NCBI GenBank assembly: GCA_029099685.1
Contig: JAQXOO010000020.1
Location: 18,617-82,616, forward strand
Origin: Clostridia bacterium
Lineage (GTDB): Bacteria > Bacillota > Clostridia > Oscillospirales > Butyricicoccaceae
Length of the DNA stretch: 64,000 bases
Reading direction: 5' to 3'
Shown here: positions 43,750 to 51,089 of the stretch, in pieces
Position numbering within the stretch: the first letter of the stretch is position 1
Layout of the letters: each line of letters starts with the position of its first letter
Notes under the pieces: generated by a model
The model's input: the letters and a program-made list of their open reading frames with translations, nothing else
Database searches by the model: none
What the model was told of the DNA's origin: nothing
Made by a program: the position numbers and the translations under genes

Positions 43750-45105
43750 TCAGGCCTGTTCCGGTGGGAACAGCACCCGGATGGCGGTACCCTCGCCCTC
43801 CCGGCTCTCGATCTCCAGCTCCGCCCCCAAAAAGGCCGCGCCGTGCTTGACGATGGACAGCCCCAGGCCGGTGCCGCCCAGTTCCTTGGAATGGCTCTTG
43901 TCCACCCGGTAAAAGCGCTCGAATACCCGGTCCAGATCCTCCTGGGGGATGCCGATGCCGGTGTCCCGCACTTCCACGGCAACCTTGTCCTGGCGGCGGA
44001 AGACCGTCACCGTCACCGTGCCGCCGGGCTTGTTGTACTTGACGGCGTTGTCGCACAGGTTGCCCAGGATCTCGTCGGCTACCTTGCGCACGCCCCGGAT
44101 ATACAGGGCCTCGCCCCGGACCTCCAGGGTCACATGACGGCTGGCGGCGGCGGGGGCCAGCCAGTCGCAGGTGTCCCGGCACAGGGCCAGCAGGTCGATG
44201 CGCTCCCACTCCTGGCGCACATCCTGGTCCTCCAGCCGGGACAGGCGGATGATGTCGTTCACCAGCACGATCAGGCGCTGGGCCTCGGTATAAATGGTCC
44301 CGGCGAAGCGGGGTACGTCCTCCGGCTTTACCAGGCCGTTCTGGATCAGTTCCGCGCAGCCGGAAATGGAGGTCAGGGGCGTTTTCAGCTCGTGGGACAC
44401 GTTGGCGGTAAACTCCCGGCGCATGGTGTCCTGCCGGGCGTGCTCCACCTTCAGCTCCTCCACCTTTTGCTGGATCTGCCGGTTCTGGCCGCTGATGCGC
44501 CGCACCAGGGGCCGCAGCTCCTCATAGACCTCCCGGTCGTCGGGGTTCTGCAGGTCGATGGCCCCCAGCGGCTGGGTGATCTGCCGGGAAAGCCGGGCTG
44601 CCAGCAAAAAGGACAGCAGCATGGCCAGCACCACCGCCGCCAGAATGGGGGTGAACAGGTTCAGCACCAGAGTGCCCAGGGTATACAGGCTGGCAGAGAC
44701 CCGCAGCACCGTGCCGTCCTCCAGCCGCAGGGCATAGTTGGTGGTCCGCTGGCCCAGGGTGTCGGAATAGCGGCTGGCGCTGCCGCTGCCGGTTTCCAGC
44801 GCCTCCCGGACCTCTTCCCGGTCGGCGTGGCTGGACAGTCCGTCCAGACCCTCGGTGTCAAAGAGCACCGTCCCGTCCGTGCCGATCCAGGTGACCCGGA
44901 CGCCGTCCACATCGCCCCCCAGGCTGTCCAGAAAATCCGGCCCGCAGCTGTTTATGGCGGCGGCCAGGGACCGGGCCTCGGTCTCCAGCGCAATAGTCTG
45001 CTGGCTGGCAAAATAGCTGTAGATGGCGCCCACCGTGCAGGCCATGCCCACCAGAAACACCGACATGGCCGCCAGAAAGATGTTTTTGAAGATGGCGGTC
45101 CTCAA
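43750..45105 (-). CDS. Sensor histidine kinase, PhoR-like
   Basis: 451 residues. Two transmembrane helices (about 8-30 and 140-165) flank an extracytoplasmic sensing domain of ~110 residues. Then a HAMP-like linker, a HisKA domain with the phospho-acceptor His in REFTANVSHELKTPLTS, and HATPase with N box (LCDNAVKYNKPGG), G1 (VRDTGIGIPQED), F and G2 (GGTGLGLSIV). The ATG overlaps the response regulator stop by 4 bases. The neighbouring phosphate transporter and Pho-box suggest phosphate sensing. Confidence 0.92.
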   Translation of the reverse strand: MRTAIFKNIFLAAMSVFLVGMACTVGAIYSYFASQQTIALETEARSLAAAINSCGPDFLDSLGGDVDGVRVTWIGTDGTVLFDTEGLDGLSSHADREEVREALETGSGSASRYSDTLGQRTTNYALRLEDGTVLRVSASLYTLGTLVLNLFTPILAAVVLAMLLSFLLAARLSRQITQPLGAIDLQNPDDREVYEELRPLVRRISGQNRQIQQKVEELKVEHARQDTMRREFTANVSHELKTPLTSISGCAELIQNGLVKPEDVPRFAGTIYTEAQRLIVLVNDIIRLSRLEDQDVRQEWERIDLLALCRDTCDWLAPAAASRHVTLEVRGEALYIRGVRKVADEILGNLCDNAVKYNKPGGTVTVTVFRRQDKVAVEVRDTGIGIPQEDLDRVFERFYRVDKSHSKELGGTGLGLSIVKHGAAFLGAELEIESREGEGTAIRVLFPPEQA

Positions 45106-45779
45106 CGGTCGTCCCCTCCGATCCTGTAGCCCACGCCCCGGACCGTTTCGATCAGGTCGCCGGCGGCGCCCAGCTTTTGCCGCAGGGTGCGGATGTGGAC
45201 GTCCACCGTGCGGTTCTCGCCGTCAAAGGAATAGCCCCAGATCTGGTTGAGCAGCTGGTCCCGGGTGAGCACCATGCCGCGGTTTTTCAGCAGCATCACC
45301 AGCAGCTCAAACTCCTTGAGGGTGAGGGCCACGGGATGGCCGTCCACCTCTGCCAGGCGCCGCTCGGGATAAACGGTGAGACAGCCCGCACGGTAGCTTT
45401 CCGGCACGGGCGCGGCGCCGGTGCGGCGCTGCAGGGCCTTTACCCGGGCGATCAGCTCCATCATGCCGAAGGGCTTGGGGATATAGTCGTCGGCGCCGGC
45501 CTCCAGCCCGATGACCTTGTCATATTCGCTGCCCTTGGCGGTGAGCATGATCACCGGCGTGCGCCGGGTGGCGGGGTTCTGCCGCAGCTTTTTCAGGATC
45601 TGCAGGCCGTCCTCCTCCGGCAGCATGATGTCCAGCAGGATCATGGAGGGGACCTGCTGGGCCATCGCCCGCCAAAAGGCCGAGGGCGCGTCAAACCCCT
45701 GGGCTTCAAAGCCGGAATTATTCAGGGCGTAGATCACCAGCTCCCGGATGCTGGCGTCGTCTTCAACGAGATAGATCAT
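45102..45779 (-). CDS. Winged-helix response regulator, PhoB/PhoP-like
   Basis: 225 residues. The receiver domain (1-120) has the acidic pair VEDD, phospho-acceptor Asp in ILLDIMLPEEDG, Thr/Lys switch (MLTAKG, KPFGMMELIARV). The OmpR-type DNA-binding domain (about 130-225) has LTLKEFELLVMLL, LLNQIWGYSFDGENRTVDVHIRTLRQKL (cited in part). ATG 45779 follows AGGAGG. It is encoded with the histidine kinase and likely binds the 11-bp repeats upstream of the phosphate transporter. Confidence 0.93.
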   Translation of the reverse strand: MIYLVEDDASIRELVIYALNNSGFEAQGFDAPSAFWRAMAQQVPSMILLDIMLPEEDGLQILKKLRQNPATRRTPVIMLTAKGSEYDKVIGLEAGADDYIPKPFGMMELIARVKALQRRTGAAPVPESYRAGCLTVYPERRLAEVDGHPVALTLKEFELLVMLLKNRGMVLTRDQLLNQIWGYSFDGENRTVDVHIRTLRQKLGAAGDLIETVRGVGYRIGGDDR

Positions 45780-45836
45780 AAAATGCCTCCTGTCCGCAGG
45801 AAATCTCATTACTCTGATTTTAACACGGATCGCGCC

Positions 45837-45866
45837 AAAAAAAAAGCCGCCCGGAGGCGGCTTTTT
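45837..45866 (-). terminator. Terminator of the ECF-DUF4358-MBOAT-DHHW operon
   Basis: AAAAAGCCGCC CGGA GGCGGCTTTTT, just past the DHHW stop. The long A-run gives a T-run on the minus strand. Confidence 0.9.
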
Positions 45867-45869
45867 CCG

Positions 45870-46970
45870 TTATTTCAGCAAATAAGAGCTGTTCATGATG
45901 CCGGGACTGTACAAAAACAGGACATCCTGGCCGTGGAACTCCAGATAATTCCCCAGGCTGTCGGCGGGCAGGTACCGCAGGTCCACCAGGGTGATCCTGC
46001 TGTAGCCCGGCAGCAGCAGGGGGGCCATGCTGCTGCCGAAGGAATCCCGGAACAGCACCAGCTCCCGTCCGTTGTCCTGGGCGGGGTTGTCGATGACCTG
46101 CAGGGCGGCGGCGCCGGACAGGTACAGGTCATAGGGGTCCCGGCCCCACAGCCGCTCCAGGTCATAGATGCCGCCGGTCTCCCCGGTCTCATAGTTGAAG
46201 ACCGAGGCGCCCTCCAGCACGGGAGAGGTGAGGTAATACATGGGCTCGGGGTCCAGGGGCAGGGCCGACTGGCCGGCATATACCCCGGAAAAATCCTCCC
46301 GGGCCAGCTCCAGGCGGAAGTCCTGGGCGATGTCGGCTCCCAGGGCCAGGGCCAGGGCTTGGGCCGCCTCGCCGATGCGCTCCTGCCGCCAGTGGCTGTC
46401 GGTGGCATAGTAGTCGGTGATGTCCAGGGCGCCGGTGAGGTCGATCCACTGGGCAAAGGCGGTGGATTCCTTCAAAAGCTCCGTGAGCCTGCCGTAATCC
46501 ATGCCGGGATAGCCGTGCTTTTCCGCCAGGTAATAGCTTTTGTCGGGGATCAGGGCGAAGTACACATCGCTGCCGCCCTGGGCGAAATACCGCTCATAGA
46601 CCCCCTGCAGCTTGGCGGAGGTGTTGCGCACCCAGGCGTCGTTCACCGGGTCCTCCAGCTTGGCGGCGGAGCCTTCGGCGATATAGATGCCGTTTACGTC
46701 CTTCTGGCCCAGCAGACGGAACTGGATGGCGGATTTCAGCCGGCGGAAGGGCTCCCGCATGGGGAACTGGTCGGTGGCATAGCGCTCGAAGCCGGTCATG
46801 AAATCCCCCGACAGCAGGGCGTCCGCCGACAGGGCGGGCATCTGGGCCAGGGGGCGGCGCTCGGCCAGGGAGAGGTCTCCGGCGGGCTTCAGCCAGGCCC
46901 ACAGGCACAAAACAACAAACAGAAGCGCCACCGGCGCCAGCCGCAGATATGCTTTTTTACGGTCGTTCAC
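45870..46970 (-). CDS. DHHW-family (AlgJ/AlgX-like) O-acyltransferase partner protein
   Basis: 366 residues. A single N-terminal membrane helix (about 9-25) anchors a large outer domain of the SGNH-hydrolase type used in polysaccharide O-acetylation. Candidate catalytic residues: Asp-Ser-His-Trp in DYYATDSHWRQE (the DHHW-like signature) and the nucleophile Ser in LVLFRDSFGSSMAP. It would transfer acyl groups passed across the membrane by the MBOAT protein to an extracellular glycan. GTG start with AAGGAGGT upstream. It is 12 bases from the MBOAT gene and is the last gene of the operon. Confidence 0.88.
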   Translation of the reverse strand: MNDRKKAYLRLAPVALLFVVLCLWAWLKPAGDLSLAERRPLAQMPALSADALLSGDFMTGFERYATDQFPMREPFRRLKSAIQFRLLGQKDVNGIYIAEGSAAKLEDPVNDAWVRNTSAKLQGVYERYFAQGGSDVYFALIPDKSYYLAEKHGYPGMDYGRLTELLKESTAFAQWIDLTGALDITDYYATDSHWRQERIGEAAQALALALGADIAQDFRLELAREDFSGVYAGQSALPLDPEPMYYLTSPVLEGASVFNYETGETGGIYDLERLWGRDPYDLYLSGAAALQVIDNPAQDNGRELVLFRDSFGSSMAPLLLPGYSRITLVDLRYLPADSLGNYLEFHGQDVLFLYSPGIMNSSYLLK

Positions 46971-46982
46971 AGGGGCACCTCC

Positions 46983-48371
46983 TTAAAAACGGAAATACAG
47001 GAAGGGATTGAAGCTGCCGCCCACCAAAAAGGCGGTGACCGCCAGCAACAGGGCGCACAGGGCCACCGGCTCCAGCCAGGGCAGCACCCGGCTGCCCTCC
47101 AGCCGCCGGACAGCGTTCCGGGGCAGAGGGGTGGCCCCCACCATGGACAGCAGCAGCAGGGGACCGTAGGACCGCAGGTGATACAGGGTGTCCGCCGAGG
47201 TGAGGGGCAGGCCCCCCAGGCCGAACATCCCCGCGGTGTCAGACAGGGCCTGGGACAGGGAATCGGCGTTGAACAGCACAAAGCTCACCAGCAGCACCGC
47301 CAGCACCGGGATGCGCACCAGCCAGCCGGGCAGTTTTTCCATCAGCCGGCCCAGCCACAGCTTTTCCAGCGCCAGCAGCAGGGCAAACAGCAGCCCCCAC
47401 AGCACAAAGTTCCAGGCCGCGCCGTGCCACAGGCCGGTGAGCGACCACACCACCAGCAGGTTCAGCGCCCAGCGGGGCCGGCTCACCCGGTTGCCCCCCA
47501 GGGGGATATAGAGGTAATCCCGGAACCAGCCGCCCAGGGACATATGCCACCGCCGCCAAAACTCGGAAATCGAGCGGGAGATGAAGGGGTAGTTGAAGTT
47601 TTCCAGCAGGTCAAAGCCGAAGATCTTTCCCAGGCCGATGGCCATGTCGCTGTAGCCGGAAAAATCGAAATAGATCTGCAGGGCAAAGGCCGCGGCGTAG
47701 ATCCACACATACAGCACCGAGGGCTGCCGGCTCTCCCGGAACAGCACGGTGAGCTGCCCCAGCTGGTTGGCGATGAGCACCTTTTTGCCCAGGCCGATGA
47801 GCAGCCGCCGCACACCCAGACTGGCCTTTTCCAGAGAATGGGTGCGGTGCCTCAGCTGGCGGGCCACATCGGAATAGCGGACGATGGGCCCGGCGATGAG
47901 CTGGGGGAACATGGACACATACGCGCCGAAGTCCACCGGAGAGCGCTGGGGCAGGGCATCGCCCCGGTAAACGTCGATGGTGTAGCTGAGGATCTGGAAG
48001 GTGTAAAAGCTGATGCCGATGGGCAGGGCCACATGGGGCAGGGGCAGATTCAGGCCCAGGGCGTTCAGGGTGTTCACCGCGAAATCCGCGTACTTGAACC
48101 AGCCCAAAAGCCCCAGGGAAACGGCCACGGACAGCACCAGAAACAGCCTGGCCCGGGCCGTGCCCCGGTATTTTCCGATGAGCAGGCCGAACAGCCAGCC
48201 CAGCAGGATGGAAACAGCCATCAAAAGGAGATATCCCGGCTCGCCCCAGGCGTAAAAGGCCAGGCTGAACACCAGCAAAACGGCGTTTTTAAAGCGGAAG
48301 GGCACCGCAAAGTACAGCGCCAGCACCGCCGGCAGGAAATAAAAAGCAAAGGGAATACTGGAGAAGAGCAT
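46983..48371 (-). CDS. MBOAT-family membrane O-acyltransferase (AlgI/DltB/PatA-like)
   Basis: 462 residues, about eleven hydrophobic segments. Core MBOAT motifs are present: LPIGISFYTFQILSYTIDVY, YFDFSGYSDMAIGLGKIFGF, SISEFWRRWHMSLGGWFRDY, IPLGGNR, and the invariant catalytic His in LTGLWHGAAWNF. It would move acyl groups (probably acetyl) from the cytoplasm to an outer acceptor protein or glycan. No dlt genes are adjacent; with the DHHW partner it looks like glycan acetylation. GAAAGGAG precedes ATG. Confidence 0.93.
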   Translation of the reverse strand: MLFSSIPFAFYFLPAVLALYFAVPFRFKNAVLLVFSLAFYAWGEPGYLLLMAVSILLGWLFGLLIGKYRGTARARLFLVLSVAVSLGLLGWFKYADFAVNTLNALGLNLPLPHVALPIGISFYTFQILSYTIDVYRGDALPQRSPVDFGAYVSMFPQLIAGPIVRYSDVARQLRHRTHSLEKASLGVRRLLIGLGKKVLIANQLGQLTVLFRESRQPSVLYVWIYAAAFALQIYFDFSGYSDMAIGLGKIFGFDLLENFNYPFISRSISEFWRRWHMSLGGWFRDYLYIPLGGNRVSRPRWALNLLVVWSLTGLWHGAAWNFVLWGLLFALLLALEKLWLGRLMEKLPGWLVRIPVLAVLLVSFVLFNADSLSQALSDTAGMFGLGGLPLTSADTLYHLRSYGPLLLLSMVGATPLPRNAVRRLEGSRVLPWLEPVALCALLLAVTAFLVGGSFNPFLYFRF

Positions 48372-48388
48372 GGATACGCTCCTTTCGG

Positions 48389-48418
48389 AAAAAATGGGGC
48401 CGCCACACAGGGCGGCCC
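48389..48418 (-). terminator. Intra-operon hairpin before the MBOAT gene (attenuator-like)
   Basis: GGGCCGCC CTGTGT GGCGGCCC followed by A then a six-T run on the minus strand, between the DUF4358 stop and the MBOAT RBS. It probably allows partial read-through, setting lipoprotein to transferase ratio. Confidence 0.7.
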
Positions 48419-48428
48419 GCGGGGGCGT

Positions 48429-49235
48429 TTATTTGGACAGCTCCTTGTCCAGGGTGCCGCCGCACAGGGTCTTGAAGGCGCCGATCAGGTCGGCGGCAGG
48501 CAGGTCAAACTGGGAGCCGATCATGACGAACAGCACCAGGTCGCCGGAAACGGCGGCATCCAGATCATCGGCCTGGACGCAGATCCACTTGGCGGGGTTG
48601 ACCCCGTCCAGGATAGCCCGGGCGGTCTCCTCCGCCTTGGCGGGGTCGCTGACACGGGCCAGCACCAGGGAATAAGCCTGGGAGCCCATCATGGATTCGG
48701 ACACCACCGCGCCGGACAGCGCCGAAGCGTCGGACAGGCCGGTGTAATAGCTGACGGCGTCGGCGTCGGACAGGTCGATCTCCACGGTCATCAGCGGGAA
48801 CTTGGGCGCTTTGATGGCGTAGAGCTGGTCCACCAGGCCCGTCAGGTCGTCGCCGGAGGCCGCGGGGGTTTCCGGTTCAGCAGGAGTCTCGGGCTCAGCA
48901 GGAGTCTCGGGCTGAGCAGGAGTCTCGGGCTGAGCAGGAGTCTCGGGCTGGGCAGGAGTCTCGGGCTGAGCAGGAGTCTCGGGTTGGGCAGGAGTCTCGG
49001 GCTGTGCGGGGGTCTCAGGCTGTGCGGGAGTCTCAGGCTGTGCGGGAGTCTCAGGCTGTGCAGGAGTCTCGGGCTGGGCAGGAGTCTCAGGCTCCGCGGG
49101 GGTCTCAGATTCGGCAGGGGCGTCCTGGCCCGCGGGGGCGTCCGGTTCAGCGGGCGTCTGGGCCGGGCTGCCGCAGGCGGACAAAAGCCCCAGCAGCATG
49201 GCGCACAGCAGCAGAATGGAAAGATACTTTTTCAT
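48429..49235 (-). CDS. DUF4358 lipoprotein with long (PETPAQ)n linker
   Basis: 268 residues. A lipoprotein signal with lipobox LLSAC (Cys about 21) is followed by an extended Pro/Glu/Thr/Ala linker of about 14 six-residue units (about 40-130), encoded by an 18-bp tandem repeat, and a C-terminal DUF4358 domain (about 140-268; LTGLVDQLYAIKAPKFP, MMGSQAYSLVLARV, NPAKWICVQADD, GDLVLFVMIGSQF). DUF4358 proteins are poorly characterised. The domain is closely similar to the next gene upstream, so the pair arose by tandem duplication, with the linker likely reaching through the wall. Confidence 0.85.
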   Translation of the reverse strand: MKKYLSILLLCAMLLGLLSACGSPAQTPAEPDAPAGQDAPAESETPAEPETPAQPETPAQPETPAQPETPAQPETPAQPETPAQPETPAQPETPAQPETPAQPETPAQPETPAEPETPAEPETPAASGDDLTGLVDQLYAIKAPKFPLMTVEIDLSDADAVSYYTGLSDASALSGAVVSESMMGSQAYSLVLARVSDPAKAEETARAILDGVNPAKWICVQADDLDAAVSGDLVLFVMIGSQFDLPAADLIGAFKTLCGGTLDKELSK

Positions 49236-49316
49236 GATGGGTTCCTCCGGCTCTCTCTCTATTTGGGGGGATCAGAAAGGGGCGGCGCCGGCCGCCCCCG
49301 GTGAAGCGGCAAGGGG

Positions 49317-49841
49317 TTACTTGGACAGCTCCTTGTCCAGCACGCCGCCGCAGACGGTCTTGAAGGCGCCGATCAGATCGGCGGCGGGCAGGCCGAACTG
49401 GCTGTCGATCATCACGAACAGCACCAGGTCGCCGTAGATGGCGGCGTCGATGTCATCCGCCTGGACGCAGATCCACTTGGCGGGGTCGATGTTTTCCAGC
49501 ATGGTGTTGGCCACTTCCTCGGCCTTGGCGGCGTCATTGACGCGCACCAGCACCAGGGAATAGGCCTGGGAGCCCATCATGGCCTCAGAGACCAGGGCTT
49601 CCTTCAGCAGGGCGGGGTCGGAGACGCCGGTGAGCCAGAGCACGGACTCTGCGTCGGACAGGTCCACCTCCATGGGGCCGGTGGGGAACTGGGGCGCCTT
49701 CTGCTCATAGATCTTGTCCACGATGGCGGACAGGCTTTCGCCGGACAGGTCCGCGCCCTGGGGCTTGGCCTCGGTCTTGCCGCAGGCGCCCAGAGTCAGG
49801 GCCATGGCGGCCAGCAGAACAACGGAAAGGATCTTTTTCAT
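49317..49841 (-). CDS. DUF4358 lipoprotein
   Basis: 174 residues. The signal peptide ends in lipobox LTLGAC (Cys about 20), then the DUF4358 domain begins almost at once (LSAIVDKIYEQKAPQFPTG ... VCGGVLDKELSK). It shares long identical blocks with the neighbouring DUF4358 protein (PAKWICVQADD, GDLVLFVMI, LPAADLIGAFKT), but has no repeat linker. ATG 49841 follows TTTGGAGG; the longer in-frame reading to 49913 would destroy the signal peptide. It is the first lipoprotein gene after the anti-sigma gene. Confidence 0.85.
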   Translation of the reverse strand: MKKILSVVLLAAMALTLGACGKTEAKPQGADLSGESLSAIVDKIYEQKAPQFPTGPMEVDLSDAESVLWLTGVSDPALLKEALVSEAMMGSQAYSLVLVRVNDAAKAEEVANTMLENIDPAKWICVQADDIDAAIYGDLVLFVMIDSQFGLPAADLIGAFKTVCGGVLDKELSK

Positions 49842-49891
49842 GGTGGTTTCCTCCAAAAAAATGATAGGTTTGATGGGGTTTCGCGGCCGGA

Positions 49892-50377
49892 CTACGGCCG
49901 CAGGGTGCTGCATTTGACGGACCAGCCCTCGTCATAGGCCACCGAAAAATGCAGATCCGAGGAATGGCTGCCCCGGGAAGCGGTCAGCGTATAGTCGCCG
50001 GGGCCGGGCAGCCGCCAGTAAAAGGTGCTGCCGTCTGCTTCCAGCACGCCCTCGCCGGTGGTAAGGACGGTGTCCTTCCCGGCCTCCAGCACCAGGGTCA
50101 CGGCCCAGGCGCTTTCCGACCGCTGGCTGAAGGCGGCGATGGCCGCCCCGGGCTGAACGCCGGTAAAGGTCACCTGGGGCCGCCCAGGACGGAGCAGCAC
50201 CAGGGCCAGTGCGATGCAGGCGGCGATGGAGGCGGTGACCCTCAGCAGATTGAGGAAGGGGCGGACGGAAGCCTTTTTGACAGGCGATTCTCCGCCGGCC
50301 TGTGCCAGCACTTTTTCCCGCAGGGCGGGGTCGGGCGTGATGGCCTGCCAGGCGTTTTTGGTTTTGTCGTCAAACAT
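49892..50377 (-). CDS. Candidate membrane anti-sigma factor
   Basis: 161 residues. A cytosolic N-terminal part (about 1-45; FDDKTKNAWQAITPDPALREKVL), one transmembrane helix (about 46-62; ASIAACIALALVLL) and an extracytoplasmic beta-rich domain of about 95 residues. It overlaps the ECF sigma gene by 8 bases. No zinc-binding HxxxCxxC (ZAS) motif is seen in the N-terminal part. The role is inferred from topology and coupling to the sigma gene. Confidence 0.7.
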   Translation of the reverse strand: MFDDKTKNAWQAITPDPALREKVLAQAGGESPVKKASVRPFLNLLRVTASIAACIALALVLLRPGRPQVTFTGVQPGAAIAAFSQRSESAWAVTLVLEAGKDTVLTTGEGVLEADGSTFYWRLPGPGDYTLTASRGSHSSDLHFSVAYDEGWSVKCSTLRP

Positions 50378-50870
50378 GGATGTCCTCCTTTGCCAGCATG
50401 GTTTGCAGCAGCTCTCTGCCCCGCTTGAGCCGCATTTTCACGGCGGAGGGGGTCAGGCGCAGGGCGGCGGCCACGGCGTCCACCGGGTAGCCCTCCAGGC
50501 TGTGGAGCACCAGCGCCGCCCGGTATTTTTCCGGCAGCGCCAGCACCGCCCGCAGCACCGGCTGTCCCTCGGCCCAGTCGTCGTCGGGCCGGGCGGGGTG
50601 CTGGAGCAGATCCTCCAGCGGGGTATAGGCCCGCACCGCTCCCGCACGCTGCAGGTCGCGGCAGCGGTTGACGGTCACCCGGATGAGCCAGGCCTTTTCG
50701 TGTTCAGCGTCCCGGAAAGCGCCGTCCTGGGCAAGATACCTGGCAAAGGCGTCCTGCACCGCGTCCTCGGCGCTCTCGCGGCTCAAAAGCAGGGAATAGG
50801 CCACGCGGTAAAGCTGGGGGGCGTAGGCGTCATAGGCCCGCTCCGCCCGCTGCAAATTGCTGCTGTCCAT
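50370..50870 (-). CDS. ECF-type RNA polymerase sigma factor
   Basis: 166 residues, sigma-70 family group 4. Region 2 (about 8-75) shows YDAYAPQLYRVAYSLLLSRESAEDAVQDAFARYL (cited in part) and EKAWLIRVTVNRCRDL. Region 4 (about 110-160) shows LPEKYRAALVLHSLEGYPVDAVAAAL and LTPSAVKMRLKRGRELL. It would direct polymerase to promoters of its own operon, whose start region carries a matching -35/-10 candidate (50888-50917). GGAGGCACAAG precedes ATG. Confidence 0.93.
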   Translation of the reverse strand: MDSSNLQRAERAYDAYAPQLYRVAYSLLLSRESAEDAVQDAFARYLAQDGAFRDAEHEKAWLIRVTVNRCRDLQRAGAVRAYTPLEDLLQHPARPDDDWAEGQPVLRAVLALPEKYRAALVLHSLEGYPVDAVAAALRLTPSAVKMRLKRGRELLQTMLAKEDIHV

Positions 50871-50887
50871 CTTGTGCCTCCTGTCTG

Positions 50888-50917
50888 TAACACGGATGAG
50901 GGTGCTCCGGGGTCACA
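50888..50917 (-). promoter_or_regulatory. Candidate ECF-sigma promoter of the sigma operon
   Basis: On the minus strand TGTGACC (50917-50911), 16-base spacer, CGTGTTA (50894-50888). This resembles the TGTAAC-type -35 and CGT-type -10 of clostridial ECF promoters and lies 17 bases before the sigma start codon; autoregulation is inferred. Confidence 0.5.
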
Positions 50918-51021
50918 TTTCTTTTTAAAAAATCGTTTTTTTCATCAATATCCCTTCATTTTACATCATATCATAAATTTTCCGGGGCGGCAAGGCAGGG
51001 ACGGGCGCGCCCGCCCCCACA

Positions 51022-51050
51022 TTGACAATCCGGTCCGCCGGGCATACAAT
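51022..51050 (+). promoter_or_regulatory. Sigma-A promoter of buk
   Basis: Perfect TTGACA at 51022-51027, 17-base spacer, TACAAT at 51045-51050. Confidence 0.85.
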
Positions 51051-51089
51051 AAAGGCTGAAAAAAGACCAAAAAGCAGGAGGAACGCTTT

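Noticed and set aside
47188..47511. Short plus-strand ORFs within the MBOAT gene
   Set aside because: Antisense shadows of a clear MBOAT protein.
48865..49115. CRISPR-like regular repeat
   Set aside because: Direct 18-bp units without spacers, in frame, encoding PETPAQ; a coding tandem repeat, not a CRISPR array. No cas genes.
45177..49304. 1375-codon open reading frame on the plus strand
   Set aside because: It runs antisense to five well-supported minus-strand genes. Its tail of Ser/Leu/Gly repeats is just the reverse of the 18-bp linker array. No RBS or domain.
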